Source: Dyadobacter sp. CY347
GTDB taxonomy: Bacteria; Bacteroidota; Bacteroidia; Cytophagales; Spirosomataceae
Direction of reading: 5' to 3'
Assembly (NCBI RefSeq): GCF_021502655.1
Contig: NZ_JAKFFT010000008.1
Location: 248,001-312,000 of the forward strand
Length of the DNA: 64,000 bases
Shown: one piece after another, positions 33,630 to 41,695 of the stretch
Layout: each line of letters begins with the position of its first letter
How positions within the stretch are numbered: position 1 is the stretch's first letter
The notes under the pieces: generated by a model
The model's input: the letters and a program-made list of their open reading frames with translations, nothing else
Database searches by the model: none
What the model was told of the DNA's origin: nothing
Made by a program: the position numbers and the translations under genes

Positions 33630-34946
33630 TTAATAGTGGCATTTAGAACATTCCAACCCACCTATATCAGCAACTTTCAATGCTTCTTTGCTTTCGCCAG
33701 CGTGCAGCTGTACCAACTTGTCGTAGTACTTATTATCTTTTGTATTAACCTCCGTTTTACGGTGACAGTCAATACACCATCCCATTGTCAGGGATGAGCG
33801 TTGCTGGATCACTTCCATTTTCTCAACTTCGCCGTGGCAATTCTGGCATTCAAGTCCGCCCACGTTAACGTGTTGGGCGTGATTGAAATAAGCCAGATCA
33901 GGAAGGTTATGCACCCTTACCCATTCAATAGGCTGGTTGTTTTCAATAGAAGTATAAATTTTCTGAATTTCAGGAGATTCCTTTTTGATGACGCCGTGGC
34001 AGTTCATACAAATGTTAGCAGAAGGAATGTGCGCTGATTTACCACGGTTAACACCAGTGTGGCAATAGTTACAGTCGATCTTGTATTCTCCAGCATGTAA
34101 TTTGTGAGAGAAAGAAATCGGTTGTTTGGGCGCATAACCCTGCTGCACACCTACACTATACGCGCCATCCAATGTTGCTTTCAAAACGAGCAAAACAAAG
34201 ATCCAGATTGTAGCAGAACGAATGGCAGGATCAGAAGCGATTCTTTTCAATGAGTTACCTAAGCGACCCATAAAATCTTGTTTTTCCACTGCTGTTCCCG
34301 GTTCACCGCTCACCGCTTTTGAAAGCAATGATACAATCACTAAAAGAACACCAAGCACCAGAAGCATTACAACCACCAGCGCCACAAGCACAATGACAAA
34401 CAAATCTGACGGGCCACCGCCTTGTGCAGAAGAAGCTCCGGCAGCAGCACCACCGGCAGCAGGTGCTCCGGCAGCAGCAGGAGCGGCTGTTCCAGCCTGA
34501 TCCACGTAAGCAAAGATTCCTTTTATATCATCATCTGATAAATTAGGAAAGCTTGTCATCTGTGCTTTTGAGTACTCATTGTAAATTTTAACGGCATAAG
34601 GATCGCCGGAAGCGATGACCGCCTGGGAATTACGAACCCACTTGGCAAGCCAGGCAAAATCATGACGACCGCTGGCTCCTTTAAGACCTGGACCAACAAC
34701 GCGCTCGTCTGTAACAGCATGGCACTGCGCGCAATTGTTTTTAAATAACGTTTCGCCCTTGGCGGCATCACCTCCACCAGCAGGCGCTGCTCCGGCGGCA
34801 GCTCCACCAGCTGCTGCGGTGCTATCTTGTGCATATATTAAGCTAGGAACACTTAATAAAATAGCAAGAGCAAAACTGGCTATTAAAGTTTTTGAGTAAC
34901 TAAAGAAGGAACAAAACTTAGCGTCCTTTCGGAATGGTATATTCAT
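33630..34946 (-). CDS. actA: Alternative complex III subunit A, fused mono- plus pentaheme cytochrome c
   Basis: 438 aa from the ATG at 34944-34946; an upstream TTG is rejected. Signal peptide (about 19-40), then a monoheme cytochrome c domain (CAQCH near residue 73), an Ala/Gly-rich linker, two membrane helices (about 180-211 and 246-262), and a pentaheme domain with CNYCH, CMNCH, CQNCH, CIDCH and a C-terminal CSKCH. That gives six heme sites, one more than the pentaheme form usually described. It is the first gene of the operon, 29 bases from the promoter -7 box. Confidence 0.94.
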   Translation of the reverse strand: MNIPFRKDAKFCSFFSYSKTLIASFALAILLSVPSLIYAQDSTAAAGGAAAGAAPAGGGDAAKGETLFKNNCAQCHAVTDERVVGPGLKGASGRHDFAWLAKWVRNSQAVIASGDPYAVKIYNEYSKAQMTSFPNLSDDDIKGIFAYVDQAGTAAPAAAGAPAAGGAAAGASSAQGGGPSDLFVIVLVALVVVMLLVLGVLLVIVSLLSKAVSGEPGTAVEKQDFMGRLGNSLKRIASDPAIRSATIWIFVLLVLKATLDGAYSVGVQQGYAPKQPISFSHKLHAGEYKIDCNYCHTGVNRGKSAHIPSANICMNCHGVIKKESPEIQKIYTSIENNQPIEWVRVHNLPDLAYFNHAQHVNVGGLECQNCHGEVEKMEVIQQRSSLTMGWCIDCHRKTEVNTKDNKYYDKLVQLHAGESKEALKVADIGGLECSKCHY

Positions 34947-34974
34947 AATCAACTATTCATTATTCTTCAACAGA

Positions 34975-35005
34975 CAAAACTAGTTCACGATTTTTTATCC
35001 ACAAA
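34975..35005 (-). promoter_or_regulatory. Promoter of the act-cox operon
   Basis: Minus strand: TTTG (35002-35005), a 19-nt spacer, and TAGTTTTG (34975-34982), an exact match to the Bacteroidota consensus. The predicted start near 34968 leaves a leader of about 22 nt before actA. A second TACTTTTG box overlaps the -33 position (35002-35009) but lacks a partner -33 element. Confidence 0.65.
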
Positions 35006-35119
35006 AGTATTTAAGGGATATTTTGGGTGCCATTCTTATTTATAATTCGTCTAATTTATAGTTCGTACCCGAAATTCACATTCAATAAAACTTACCTTGA
35101 TTATCAAATACTTACGCAC

Positions 35120-35172
35120 AAAAAATGCCATTTGGAAGCCGTCATTTTGACTTTAACCAAATGGCATTTTTT
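35120..35172. terminator. Terminator downstream of tRNA-Cys
   Basis: A perfect 16-bp stem (35120-35135 with 35157-35172) around a 21-nt loop with A-run and T-run ends, so it can act on either strand. Outer A/T-rich arms AAATACTT (35106-35113) and AAGTATTT (35173-35180) can pair too. It ends the rpsA-tRNA-Cys transcript and insulates the act operon promoter. Confidence 0.8.
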
Positions 35173-35221
35173 AAGTATTTTATTGTGCTTCGCCTTACGC
35201 TTTTTACACAACAATCAGAAG

Positions 35222-35292
35222 AGGTTCCGAGCGGATTCGAACCGCTGTACGAGGTTTTGCAGACCTCTGCCTAGCCACTCGGCCACGGAACC
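35222..35292 (-). tRNA. tRNA-Cys (GCA)
   Basis: A 71-nt cloverleaf: acceptor GGTTCCG/CGGAACC, anticodon arm GAGGT/ACCTC around CTGCAAA (anticodon GCA), and T-arm GTTCGAATC. It lies downstream of rpsA on the same strand. Confidence 0.97.
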
Positions 35293-35297
35293 AATTT

Positions 35298-35330
35298 GGA
35301 TTAGCTGCTGCTCTCGCTGGCAGCTAATCC
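35298..35330 (-). terminator. Hairpin between rpsA and tRNA-Cys
   Basis: An 11-bp perfect stem GGATTAGCTGC/GCAGCTAATCC (35298-35308 with 35320-35330) and an 11-nt loop, 44 bases past the rpsA stop and only 5 bases before the tRNA. There is no real U-run, so processing of a joint transcript is as likely as termination. Confidence 0.5.
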
Positions 35331-35373
35331 GGGTGCAAAAGTATCAAAAAAATTCGCTACTCCGCACTATTGT

Positions 35374-37200
35374 TTACTTTTTTCCTTTCTTTTCGCTTTC
35401 TTCCATTTGTTCTTTCAATGCTGAAAGAACGCTCAGGTCTCCGAAAGTTGATTTCTCACCTTCTTTCGTCGAGTCCGAAGCAGGAGCGCTTTTCGCAGGA
35501 GCAGATGAAGGTGCCTTCGCAGGACGATCTTCTTTCTTCTCCTCAGCAGCAGGAGCTGCTTTCGTAACTTTCGAATGCGTAAGAACGATTTTCTTTTCGT
35601 CTTTCAGGAATTCAAGAACAGTGAAGTCAAGGCTTTCACCTACTTCTGCCACTGTACCATCTTCTTTCGTCAGGTTTTTGATAGCCGAAACGCCTTCGAT
35701 TCCGTAAGGAAGTTCAAGTGTTGCGAATTTATCACCTTTTGCAACGATCGTAGATTTATGAACAGAACCCACTTCAAAGATGCTTTCGAAAGTATCCCAT
35801 GGGTTTTCTTCAAGTTGTTTGTGGCCAAGAGCCAGACGACGGTTGTCCGCATCCAATTCAAGAACAACAACTTCAAGCTCATCATTTACTTTCACGAAAT
35901 CAGAAGGATGTTTGATTTTCTTAGTCCATGAAAGGTCAGAAACGTGTACAAGACCGTCGATTCCTTCTTCAAGTTCGATGAACAAACCGAAGTTAGTAAG
36001 GTTACGAACAACTCCTTTGTGACGTGTTCCGATTGCATATTTGTCTTTCAACGAAGCCTGAGTCCAAGGATCTTCAGTCAATTGCTTAATACCAAGAGAC
36101 ATTTTACGCTCGTTACGATCCAGTGTCAAAACTACTGCACTGATTTCGTCATTTACGTTCATGAATTCCTGTGGATTGCGCAGGTGCTGAGACCATGACA
36201 TTTCAGAAACGTGGATCAAACCTTCAACACCTGGTTTGATTTCAAGGAATGCGCCGTAATCAGCAACATTAACAATACGTCCTGTAACTTTCGATCCAAC
36301 CTGCATTTCTTCTGCAAGAGAATCCCATGGGTGAGACTGAAGTTGTTTCAAGCCAAGAGAAATACGTTTTTTCTCTTCGTCAAAATCCAAAACAACCACG
36401 TTCAATTTCTGATCCAACGCAAGCAGGTCAGATGGGTGGTTGATACGGCCCCATGAGATATCCGTAATGTGAAGAAGACCATCTACACCACCAAGGTCAA
36501 TGAACACACCGAAGTTTGTCATGTTCTTGATAACGCCTTCCAGAACCTGACCTTTTTCAAGGTTGTTCAAGATTTGCTGACGTTGTGCTTCAAGATCTTT
36601 TTCGATCAATATTTTGTGAGATACAACTACGTTATCATTTGCGTAGTTAATCTTAACAACTTTAACCTCCATACGCTTTCCAACAAAAATGTCGAAATCG
36701 CGGATTGGCTTAACATCGATTTGTGAACCTGGCAAGAAAGCCTCGATGCCGAATATATCAACAATAAGACCACCCTTGGTTCTTCTTTTCACGTTAGCAT
36801 CGATAACCACATCCTCGTCAAACGATTTCTGAATGTTATCCCATGCTGTAATAACTTTTGCTTTTTTGCGTGAAAGAACAAGCTGACCCTGAGCGTCTTC
36901 CTGGTTTTCTACGTAAACTTCCACTTCGTCGCCAATTTTCATTCCTGGCAAATCGCGGAATTCATTTGAAGAAACGATACCATCAGATTTGAAGCCGATG
37001 TTAAGGATAACTTCACGGTCTGTAATACCTACTACAATACCTTTTACTACTTCTTTTTCCTGAACGGGAGAAATGGTAGTCTCATACATTTGTTCGAAAC
37101 GATCGCGGTCAGCAGTTGAATAACCCGTACCGAAACCTTTGTCTGCTGCTTTATCCCAATCGAAATCAGGAAGAGGTTGATGTTGATTTTCCTTAGACAT
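35374..37200 (-). CDS. rpsA: 30S ribosomal protein S1
   Basis: 608 aa with six S1 (OB-fold) repeats starting near residues 50, 130, 215, 300, 385 and 472. Repeats 3-5 are canonical (for example GVIKNMTNFGVFIDLGGVDG and SDLSW ends). The C-terminal tail is a Lys/Ala/Glu-rich low-complexity stretch (about 552-608). S1 helps recruit mRNA, which matters in Bacteroidota where Shine-Dalgarno signals are weak. Its own promoter is at 37288-37295. Confidence 0.97.
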   Translation of the reverse strand: MSKENQHQPLPDFDWDKAADKGFGTGYSTADRDRFEQMYETTISPVQEKEVVKGIVVGITDREVILNIGFKSDGIVSSNEFRDLPGMKIGDEVEVYVENQEDAQGQLVLSRKKAKVITAWDNIQKSFDEDVVIDANVKRRTKGGLIVDIFGIEAFLPGSQIDVKPIRDFDIFVGKRMEVKVVKINYANDNVVVSHKILIEKDLEAQRQQILNNLEKGQVLEGVIKNMTNFGVFIDLGGVDGLLHITDISWGRINHPSDLLALDQKLNVVVLDFDEEKKRISLGLKQLQSHPWDSLAEEMQVGSKVTGRIVNVADYGAFLEIKPGVEGLIHVSEMSWSQHLRNPQEFMNVNDEISAVVLTLDRNERKMSLGIKQLTEDPWTQASLKDKYAIGTRHKGVVRNLTNFGLFIELEEGIDGLVHVSDLSWTKKIKHPSDFVKVNDELEVVVLELDADNRRLALGHKQLEENPWDTFESIFEVGSVHKSTIVAKGDKFATLELPYGIEGVSAIKNLTKEDGTVAEVGESLDFTVLEFLKDEKKIVLTHSKVTKAAPAAEEKKEDRPAKAPSSAPAKSAPASDSTKEGEKSTFGDLSVLSALKEQMEESEKKGKK

Positions 37201-37287
37201 AAATAGGAATTATTGCTCTGTGTACATCAGCTTCCGAGCTAAATAGCTGAAAATTAGTTAAACAAGTATTTTTGGAAAAATAGAGCG

Positions 37288-37295
37288 CAAAAGTA
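37288..37295 (-). promoter_or_regulatory. -7 box of the rpsA promoter
   Basis: TACTTTTG on the minus strand fits TAnnTTTG, about 88 bases before the rpsA start. No clear -33 TTTG at the ideal spacing was found, so the call is tentative. Confidence 0.4.
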
Positions 37296-37395
37296 CGCAT
37301 TATTCAAAATAAAATCCCTAGTACCAAAGGATTTTTTTGAATTAAGGAGAAGATGGAGCGAAATAAAGCTTTTAAAGTGAAATCCAGGCTATAAA

Positions 37396-37905
37396 TTAAT
37401 ATGATCTTTCCTTAACACCCAGATAAGGAAGCCATTCATCATCCGCTAAACCGGAAAAGTCACGGATAAACATGAGGAATGAAGGGCGGAACGGACGCTG
37501 GCGAAGTGGCATGCCCACTTCCTCTGGTGTATGGTCCCCTTTTCTTGAATTGCAGCGCTTGCAGGCAGTGGCAAGATTGTCCCAGGTTGTCTTGCCGCCG
37601 CGCGATTTTGGGATAACGTGATCGAGTGTAAGATTATCGTGTGTCCCGCAATATTGACATCTGTTGCTATCCCGCTTAAAAAGGTTTTGCCTTGTCATGA
37701 CGACGCCTTTGTACGGAATATGAATGTAACGGTTGAGGCGGATGACAACGGGCATGGGAAACTGATCGTTGACAGTCCGGAGATAATGTCTTGGAGATTC
37801 GGCCAGCATTTCGGCCTTGTTCATGTAGACTAATAAAAACGCCTTTGGAACGGTGCAAACACTTAACGCACTATAATCTTGATTAAGAACCAGTACTTTA
37901 CCCAT
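37396..37905 (-). CDS. HNH endonuclease
   Basis: 169 aa. The C-terminal HNH domain has a zinc knuckle (Cys83, Cys86, Cys115, Cys118) around the beta-beta-alpha metal core: Asp95-His96, then Asn110 and Asn119. The N-terminal ~70 residues (VLVLNQDYSALSVCTVPKAF) match a widespread HNH subfamily found in many free-living bacteria, with no known substrate. It is not next to a methylase or any mobile gene, so a housekeeping role is more likely than restriction. Confidence 0.88.
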   Translation of the reverse strand: MGKVLVLNQDYSALSVCTVPKAFLLVYMNKAEMLAESPRHYLRTVNDQFPMPVVIRLNRYIHIPYKGVVMTRQNLFKRDSNRCQYCGTHDNLTLDHVIPKSRGGKTTWDNLATACKRCNSRKGDHTPEEVGMPLRQRPFRPSFLMFIRDFSGLADDEWLPYLGVKERSY

Positions 37906-38046
37906 GAGCCCTAGAGGTATTTAATTCCGACAATATAGGAAATTTTACCTAAAAAAACGCGCTGGGAAATTCAATTATTGTGAAAAATTACCGACAGAAC
38001 GTGCCCTATATCACCGGTTTAGCTCTTTTTGTACAATGGGTAAATG

Positions 38047-38505
38047 TCAGAAGTTGATCCGGTCCGTTTCGCGTTTCACATCCCGTTCTTTAATCGAATC
38101 GCGTTTGTCGTAAAGTTTTTTACCTTTTGCCAGCGCAATGTGCAGTTTTGCAAATCCCCGTTCACTCGTAAATAACCTTACAGGAATAATCGTCAGTCCT
38201 TGATCTTTAAGGTTTTCAGTCAATTTTTTCCTTTCCCGTTTTGTAATGAGCAATTTGCGATCGCGCATGGGATCGTGATTGAAATGTGTGCCCTCTGTGT
38301 AAGGAGAAATGTGTAAGCTTCTGATATACAGCTCTCCATCCATAAACAAACAATATGCATCCTGAAAGTTGACTTTGCCCTGGCGGATTGATTTGATTTC
38401 AGTTCCGGTCAATGCCATTCCAGCTGTAAACTCCTCAATGAAAAAGTATTCGAATGAGGCTTTACGGTTTTTAATATCTACTTTTTTAACTATTTTTTCA
38501 GACAT
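38047..38505 (-). CDS. smpB: SsrA-binding protein SmpB
   Basis: 152 aa from the ATG at 38503-38505; six extra upstream codons are rejected. SmpB binds tmRNA and brings it to stalled ribosomes. Conserved features are NRKASFEYFIEE-like strands, TGTEIKSIRQGKVNF, and the basic C-terminal tail KKLYDKRDSIKERD. No tmRNA gene was recognised in the window. Confidence 0.96.
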   Translation of the reverse strand: MSEKIVKKVDIKNRKASFEYFFIEEFTAGMALTGTEIKSIRQGKVNFQDAYCLFMDGELYIRSLHISPYTEGTHFNHDPMRDRKLLITKRERKKLTENLKDQGLTIIPVRLFTSERGFAKLHIALAKGKKLYDKRDSIKERDVKRETDRINF

Positions 38506-38531
38506 ATTGATTCTCAAATTCAAAAGGGGCT

Positions 38532-38562
38532 CAAAATTAAGCTTTTGTTAAAACTATACCAA
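38532..38562 (-). promoter_or_regulatory. Promoter of smpB
   Basis: Minus strand: TTG (38560-38562), a 20-nt spacer, and TAATTTTG (38532-38539). It overlaps the region just upstream of the divergent NTF2-like gene, which begins at 38566. Confidence 0.5.
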
Positions 38563-38565
38563 TTA

Positions 38566-39057
38566 ATGAAAATGCACACGCGTATGAGCCCTTTAAAGTT
38601 TACCTTGTTGATTTCGTGCGGTCTATTTTCTTTCACGAACGCTTTTAGCCAAGCATATGATCCTGAAATAATGCGGACTGTCAAGTCCCTTTTCGATGGT
38701 ATGCGTGCAGGAGATTCAACGAAAGTCCGAAATGCCTTTGCATTAGGCGCCGTTATGATGTCAGTCCCGAAAGATCCGACAGATTCTCTTGCTGTTAAGA
38801 AGAGTTCGATTGATGGATTTGTCAAAGCAGTAGGCACACCGCATCCTGATAGATGGGATGAGCAGATATATAATGTCGACATTTCCTGTGACTTACCGAT
38901 GGCGATAGTTTGGGCTCCCTACAAATTCTATTTAGGAGATAAGTTTTCACATTGCGGCGTCAATGTCTTCACATTAATCAGAATGAGCAATGGTTGGAAA
39001 ATTACTTCCGTTACAGATACACGCAGAAAAGAGGGCTGCCTGGCATCTGCAAACTAG
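38566..39057 (+). CDS. Secreted NTF2-like protein
   Basis: 163 aa from the ATG at 38566 (MKMHTRMSPLKF); an internal ATG at 38584 would also leave a complete signal peptide (cleavage near NAFSQ). The rest resembles the NTF2/SnoaL-like fold of Bacteroidota 'nuclear transport factor 2 family' proteins: LFDGMRAGDSTKVRNAFA at the start and WKITSVTDTRRK at the end. No catalytic residues can be assigned. Its last 4 bases overlap the end of the convergent radical SAM gene. Confidence 0.75.
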   Translation: MKMHTRMSPLKFTLLISCGLFSFTNAFSQAYDPEIMRTVKSLFDGMRAGDSTKVRNAFALGAVMMSVPKDPTDSLAVKKSSIDGFVKAVGTPHPDRWDEQIYNVDISCDLPMAIVWAPYKFYLGDKFSHCGVNVFTLIRMSNGWKITSVTDTRRKEGCLASAN

Positions 39058-40031
39058 AACTTCACCATCTGCTTCCAGGTGCCTTTAATGCGGTTATACT
39101 TAATGGTGCTGGGAAGTGCTTTCCACCAGTATTTATTCAATTCAACTGCAAAGGAAGGCTGCATATAGCAGTTAATCGCGCAGCTTTCGCAAGCGGGAAG
39201 TTTCCCTTCGAGTGCTACAAGTTTCTGAACTTCGTCTGAATGATAGAGATCATAAAGATTTCCTTCAATCTCAAAATCTTTCAGACCTAAATGATAGCAG
39301 GGCAGAACGAGTTTATTTTCAGGAGAAATGACAATGGTTGTGCTGGCAGCTTTGCACACCGGATCGTCGACGTGGTTTCCGCCATCAAGCCGCAGTTGTA
39401 CAAAAGCGTCATTGAGGTAAATATTCTTCTGTTTTCCCCACCATGTCAGCGCATTCAATGTTTCTTTGGAAAGATTAGAGCCGACATTATTATATTCAAA
39501 AACAGGGTTCAAAATAAGAATCAGATCATTAGGCAAACAAACCTCTTCCCACAATTGCCTGATTTTATCAACATTATCCTCGAAAACAGTGAAAATGATA
39601 TCCGGACGCTCGCCTAATGATTTGGCAATGGCAATGGATTCCATGACCTTATCAAAGCACTTTACATTTCGCGATTTATCATGCTCATCACGATCCGGAG
39701 AGTCCAGCGAGAAATGGAGCATGTCGATGAGCCCACGGAGTTTTTCGGCTTGCTTAGGATAAAGCAGACCATTACTTGTCACAGTTGTGATCATGCCGTG
39801 GTCCTTAGCCTCTTTTAAAAGCACATCCAGCTGCCTGTGGAGCAATGGTTCGCCGCCGGTAAAGTCGATGACCTTAACGCCGAGTTTTTTTAAATCCCTT
39901 AAATTCTCTCTTAAATTCTCAACCGTAATGTAGGGCGAAGGCTTTTCCCAAATGTCGCAGAAACTACATGATGCATTGCAGCGATAAGTCACATAGTAAT
40001 TGCAAAGGACCGGATGGGAAATCAAACGCAT
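39054..40031 (-). CDS. Radical SAM protein with SPASM-like C-terminus
   Basis: 325 aa. CNASCSFC (residues 18-25) is the CxxxCxxC that binds the 4Fe-4S cluster for S-adenosylmethionine cleavage. TGGEPLLH (about 58-65) is the conserved GGE motif. The C-terminal third has further cysteines (CKAAS, PCYHLG, CESCAINC) consistent with an auxiliary FeS cluster. Such proteins modify peptides or install cofactors. No precursor peptide is adjacent, and the gene follows accD by one base, so the substrate is unknown. Confidence 0.85.
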   Translation of the reverse strand: MRLISHPVLCNYYVTYRCNASCSFCDIWEKPSPYITVENLRENLRDLKKLGVKVIDFTGGEPLLHRQLDVLLKEAKDHGMITTVTSNGLLYPKQAEKLRGLIDMLHFSLDSPDRDEHDKSRNVKCFDKVMESIAIAKSLGERPDIIFTVFEDNVDKIRQLWEEVCLPNDLILILNPVFEYNNVGSNLSKETLNALTWWGKQKNIYLNDAFVQLRLDGGNHVDDPVCKAASTTIVISPENKLVLPCYHLGLKDFEIEGNLYDLYHSDEVQKLVALEGKLPACESCAINCYMQPSFAVELNKYWWKALPSTIKYNRIKGTWKQMVKF

Positions 40032-40032
40032 A

Positions 40033-40875
40033 TCAACGAAGCATGGTAAGCAGGCTGGTTAATTTATCTTTCAGGTCTTTGCGGTCAACAATGAAATCCA
40101 GGAATCCGTGTTCAAGCACGAATTCAGCGCTTTGAAACCCCTTAGGTAAATCTTTACCAATGGTTTCACGAATTACGCGTGGCCCTGCAAAGCCAATTAA
40201 TGCTTCCGGTTCCGAGATATTAAAGTCTCCCAACATTGCGTACGAAGCCGTAACACCGCCCGTTGTAGGATCCGTCAAAAGTGATATATATGGAATTTTT
40301 GCTTCCGATAATTGTGCCAAACGCGCCGAAGTTTTGGCCATTTGCATCAATGAAAACCCAGCTTCCATCATCCGCGCTCCACCTGATTTTGAGATCATGA
40401 GGAACGGATGCTTGTGCTCCAATGCATAACTGATCGCCCGCGCAATTTTCTCTCCCACAACCGAGCCCATGGACCCTCCGATGAAATTGAAATCCATACA
40501 AGCAATCACAATGTCCAGCTCATTCATCTTGCCATGACCTGTTCTAACAGCATCCTTCAAACCGGTTTTCTGCATTGTGGACTTAATGCGGTCCGGGTAA
40601 GCTTTTGTATCAACAAAATGAAGCGGGTCACCTGACGTCAGATTTTCGTCGAGCTCTATAAATTCATTATCGTCGAATAACAGGTTGAAATAAACATCAG
40701 AACCTACCTTTTCGTGATAATTGCAGTGCGGGCAAGTGAAAGCATTCTGCTTATGTTCTCTGGTAGGCGTAATTTTTTTACAATTAGAACACTGGTACCA
40801 TAAACCGTCAGGAGCTTCACGCTTCATCTCGGTGGGTGTATTAATACCTTTCTCTTTACGAATAAACCAGGACAT
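40033..40875 (-). CDS. accD: Acetyl-CoA carboxylase carboxyltransferase subunit beta
   Basis: 280 aa, first committed step of fatty acid synthesis. The N-terminal zinc finger (CSNC...CPHC, near residues 29-51) and the crotonase-like carboxyltransferase core with GGSMGSVVGEK, SGGARMMEAG and DPTTGGVTASYAMLGD are intact. It is cotranscribed with the radical SAM gene. A perfect palindrome lies in its leader. Confidence 0.97.
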   Translation of the reverse strand: MSWFIRKEKGINTPTEMKREAPDGLWYQCSNCKKITPTREHKQNAFTCPHCNYHEKVGSDVYFNLLFDDNEFIELDENLTSGDPLHFVDTKAYPDRIKSTMQKTGLKDAVRTGHGKMNELDIVIACMDFNFIGGSMGSVVGEKIARAISYALEHKHPFLMISKSGGARMMEAGFSLMQMAKTSARLAQLSEAKIPYISLLTDPTTGGVTASYAMLGDFNISEPEALIGFAGPRVIRETIGKDLPKGFQSAEFVLEHGFLDFIVDRKDLKDKLTSLLTMLR

Positions 40876-40895
40876 ACTATTACGTGAGTTAATTC

Positions 40896-40920
40896 TAAAA
40901 ATCTGAATATCAGATTTTTA
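40896..40920 (-). promoter_or_regulatory. Palindrome in the accD leader
   Basis: A perfect 11-bp inverted repeat, TAAAAATCTGA/TCAGATTTTTA, with a 3-bp centre, 21 bases upstream of the accD ATG and downstream of the predicted start site. It could be a repressor operator or an RNA hairpin with a short U-run. Nothing in the window identifies a cognate regulator. Confidence 0.55.
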
Positions 40921-40947
40921 ACTGCTTTTCATGATGAATGTTGGGCT

Positions 40948-40955
40948 CAAAGATA
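40948..40955 (-). promoter_or_regulatory. -7 box of the accD promoter
   Basis: TATCTTTG on the minus strand fits TAnnTTTG, 72 bases before the accD start. No convincing -33 element was found at 17-20 bp. Confidence 0.4.
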
Positions 40956-41113
40956 GCAATAAATGTCTTGCATAGTAAAACGAACTGCACTGCAACATTG
41001 CATTGATCAGCAGTTTACTGCCCTATCTTGAACAATTTTGTCCTTAATTTGTTACTAAATCAGCCCATTATGGGCAGACTTACCGGAGCCATCCGCCTAT
41101 TTACTTTACTTTC

Positions 41114-41656
41114 ATGACAACAACTTCTTCTCCAATCGTGATCATTGTCGGCACCAACAGGCCTAATTCAATGTCGCGAAAAATAGCCGACTATTACCAG
41201 GAAATCTTTAATAAGCTTAATGTTCCCAGTACAATCCTTGATCTGATCAACCTGCCGCACGATTTCACCGTATCTGCGATGTACGAAAATTCGGGAAAGA
41301 ACTCAGATTTCAATAATCTCAAATCCCTGCTGGAACAAACAGACAAATTCATCTTCATCGTTCCGGAGTATAATGGTTCATATCCGGGTGTTCTCAAAGC
41401 ATTTATTGACGGACTTCCCTATCCCAACAGCTTTACCAATAAAAAGGCTGCATTGGTTGGCTTATCTTCCAATATGCAGGGTGCTGCATTAGCATTAAGC
41501 CATTTAAACGATGTGTTCAGTTACCTGGGAATGAACACATTGGCACTAAGGGTGAAGTTGGGGCAAATCCGTTCGCATTACCATGATCATGTGATATCCA
41601 ATGCTTTATACAAAGAGCTTCTGGAACTTCAAGCCGGGCAAATGATTCATTTTTAA
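41114..41656 (+). CDS. NADPH-dependent FMN reductase
   Basis: 180 aa, flavodoxin-like fold. Near the N-terminus GTNRPNSMSRKIADYY is the FMN phosphate loop, and FIVPEYNGSYPGVLKAFID is the flavin-binding PEYN motif of the FMN_red/ArsH-like family. The enzyme reduces quinones, azo compounds or chromate in relatives; the substrate here is unknown. It is convergent with ftsZ across a shared terminator. Confidence 0.88.
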   Translation: MTTTSSPIVIIVGTNRPNSMSRKIADYYQEIFNKLNVPSTILDLINLPHDFTVSAMYENSGKNSDFNNLKSLLEQTDKFIFIVPEYNGSYPGVLKAFIDGLPYPNSFTNKKAALVGLSSNMQGAALALSHLNDVFSYLGMNTLALRVKLGQIRSHYHDHVISNALYKELLELQAGQMIHF

Positions 41657-41660
41657 AGCA

Positions 41661-41686
41661 GAAAAGGGAGCAAATGCTCCCTTTTC
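41661..41686. terminator. Bidirectional terminator between FMN reductase and ftsZ
   Basis: An 11-bp stem (41661-41671 with 41676-41686), GAAAAGGGAGC/GCTCCCTTTTC, and a 4-nt loop, with A- and T-runs inside the stem ends. It is 4 bases past the reductase stop and 9 bases past the ftsZ stop. Confidence 0.8.
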
Positions 41687-41695
41687 CGTCTTCAA

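Noticed and set aside
35027..35707. 226-codon open frame on the plus strand
   Set aside because: It crosses a terminator, tRNA-Cys and the antisense of rpsA, has no family resemblance and no promoter; a chance frame.
41041..41113. Consensus promoter for the FMN reductase gene
   Set aside because: Only near matches to TAnnTTTG are present; none has the full box, so no call was made.
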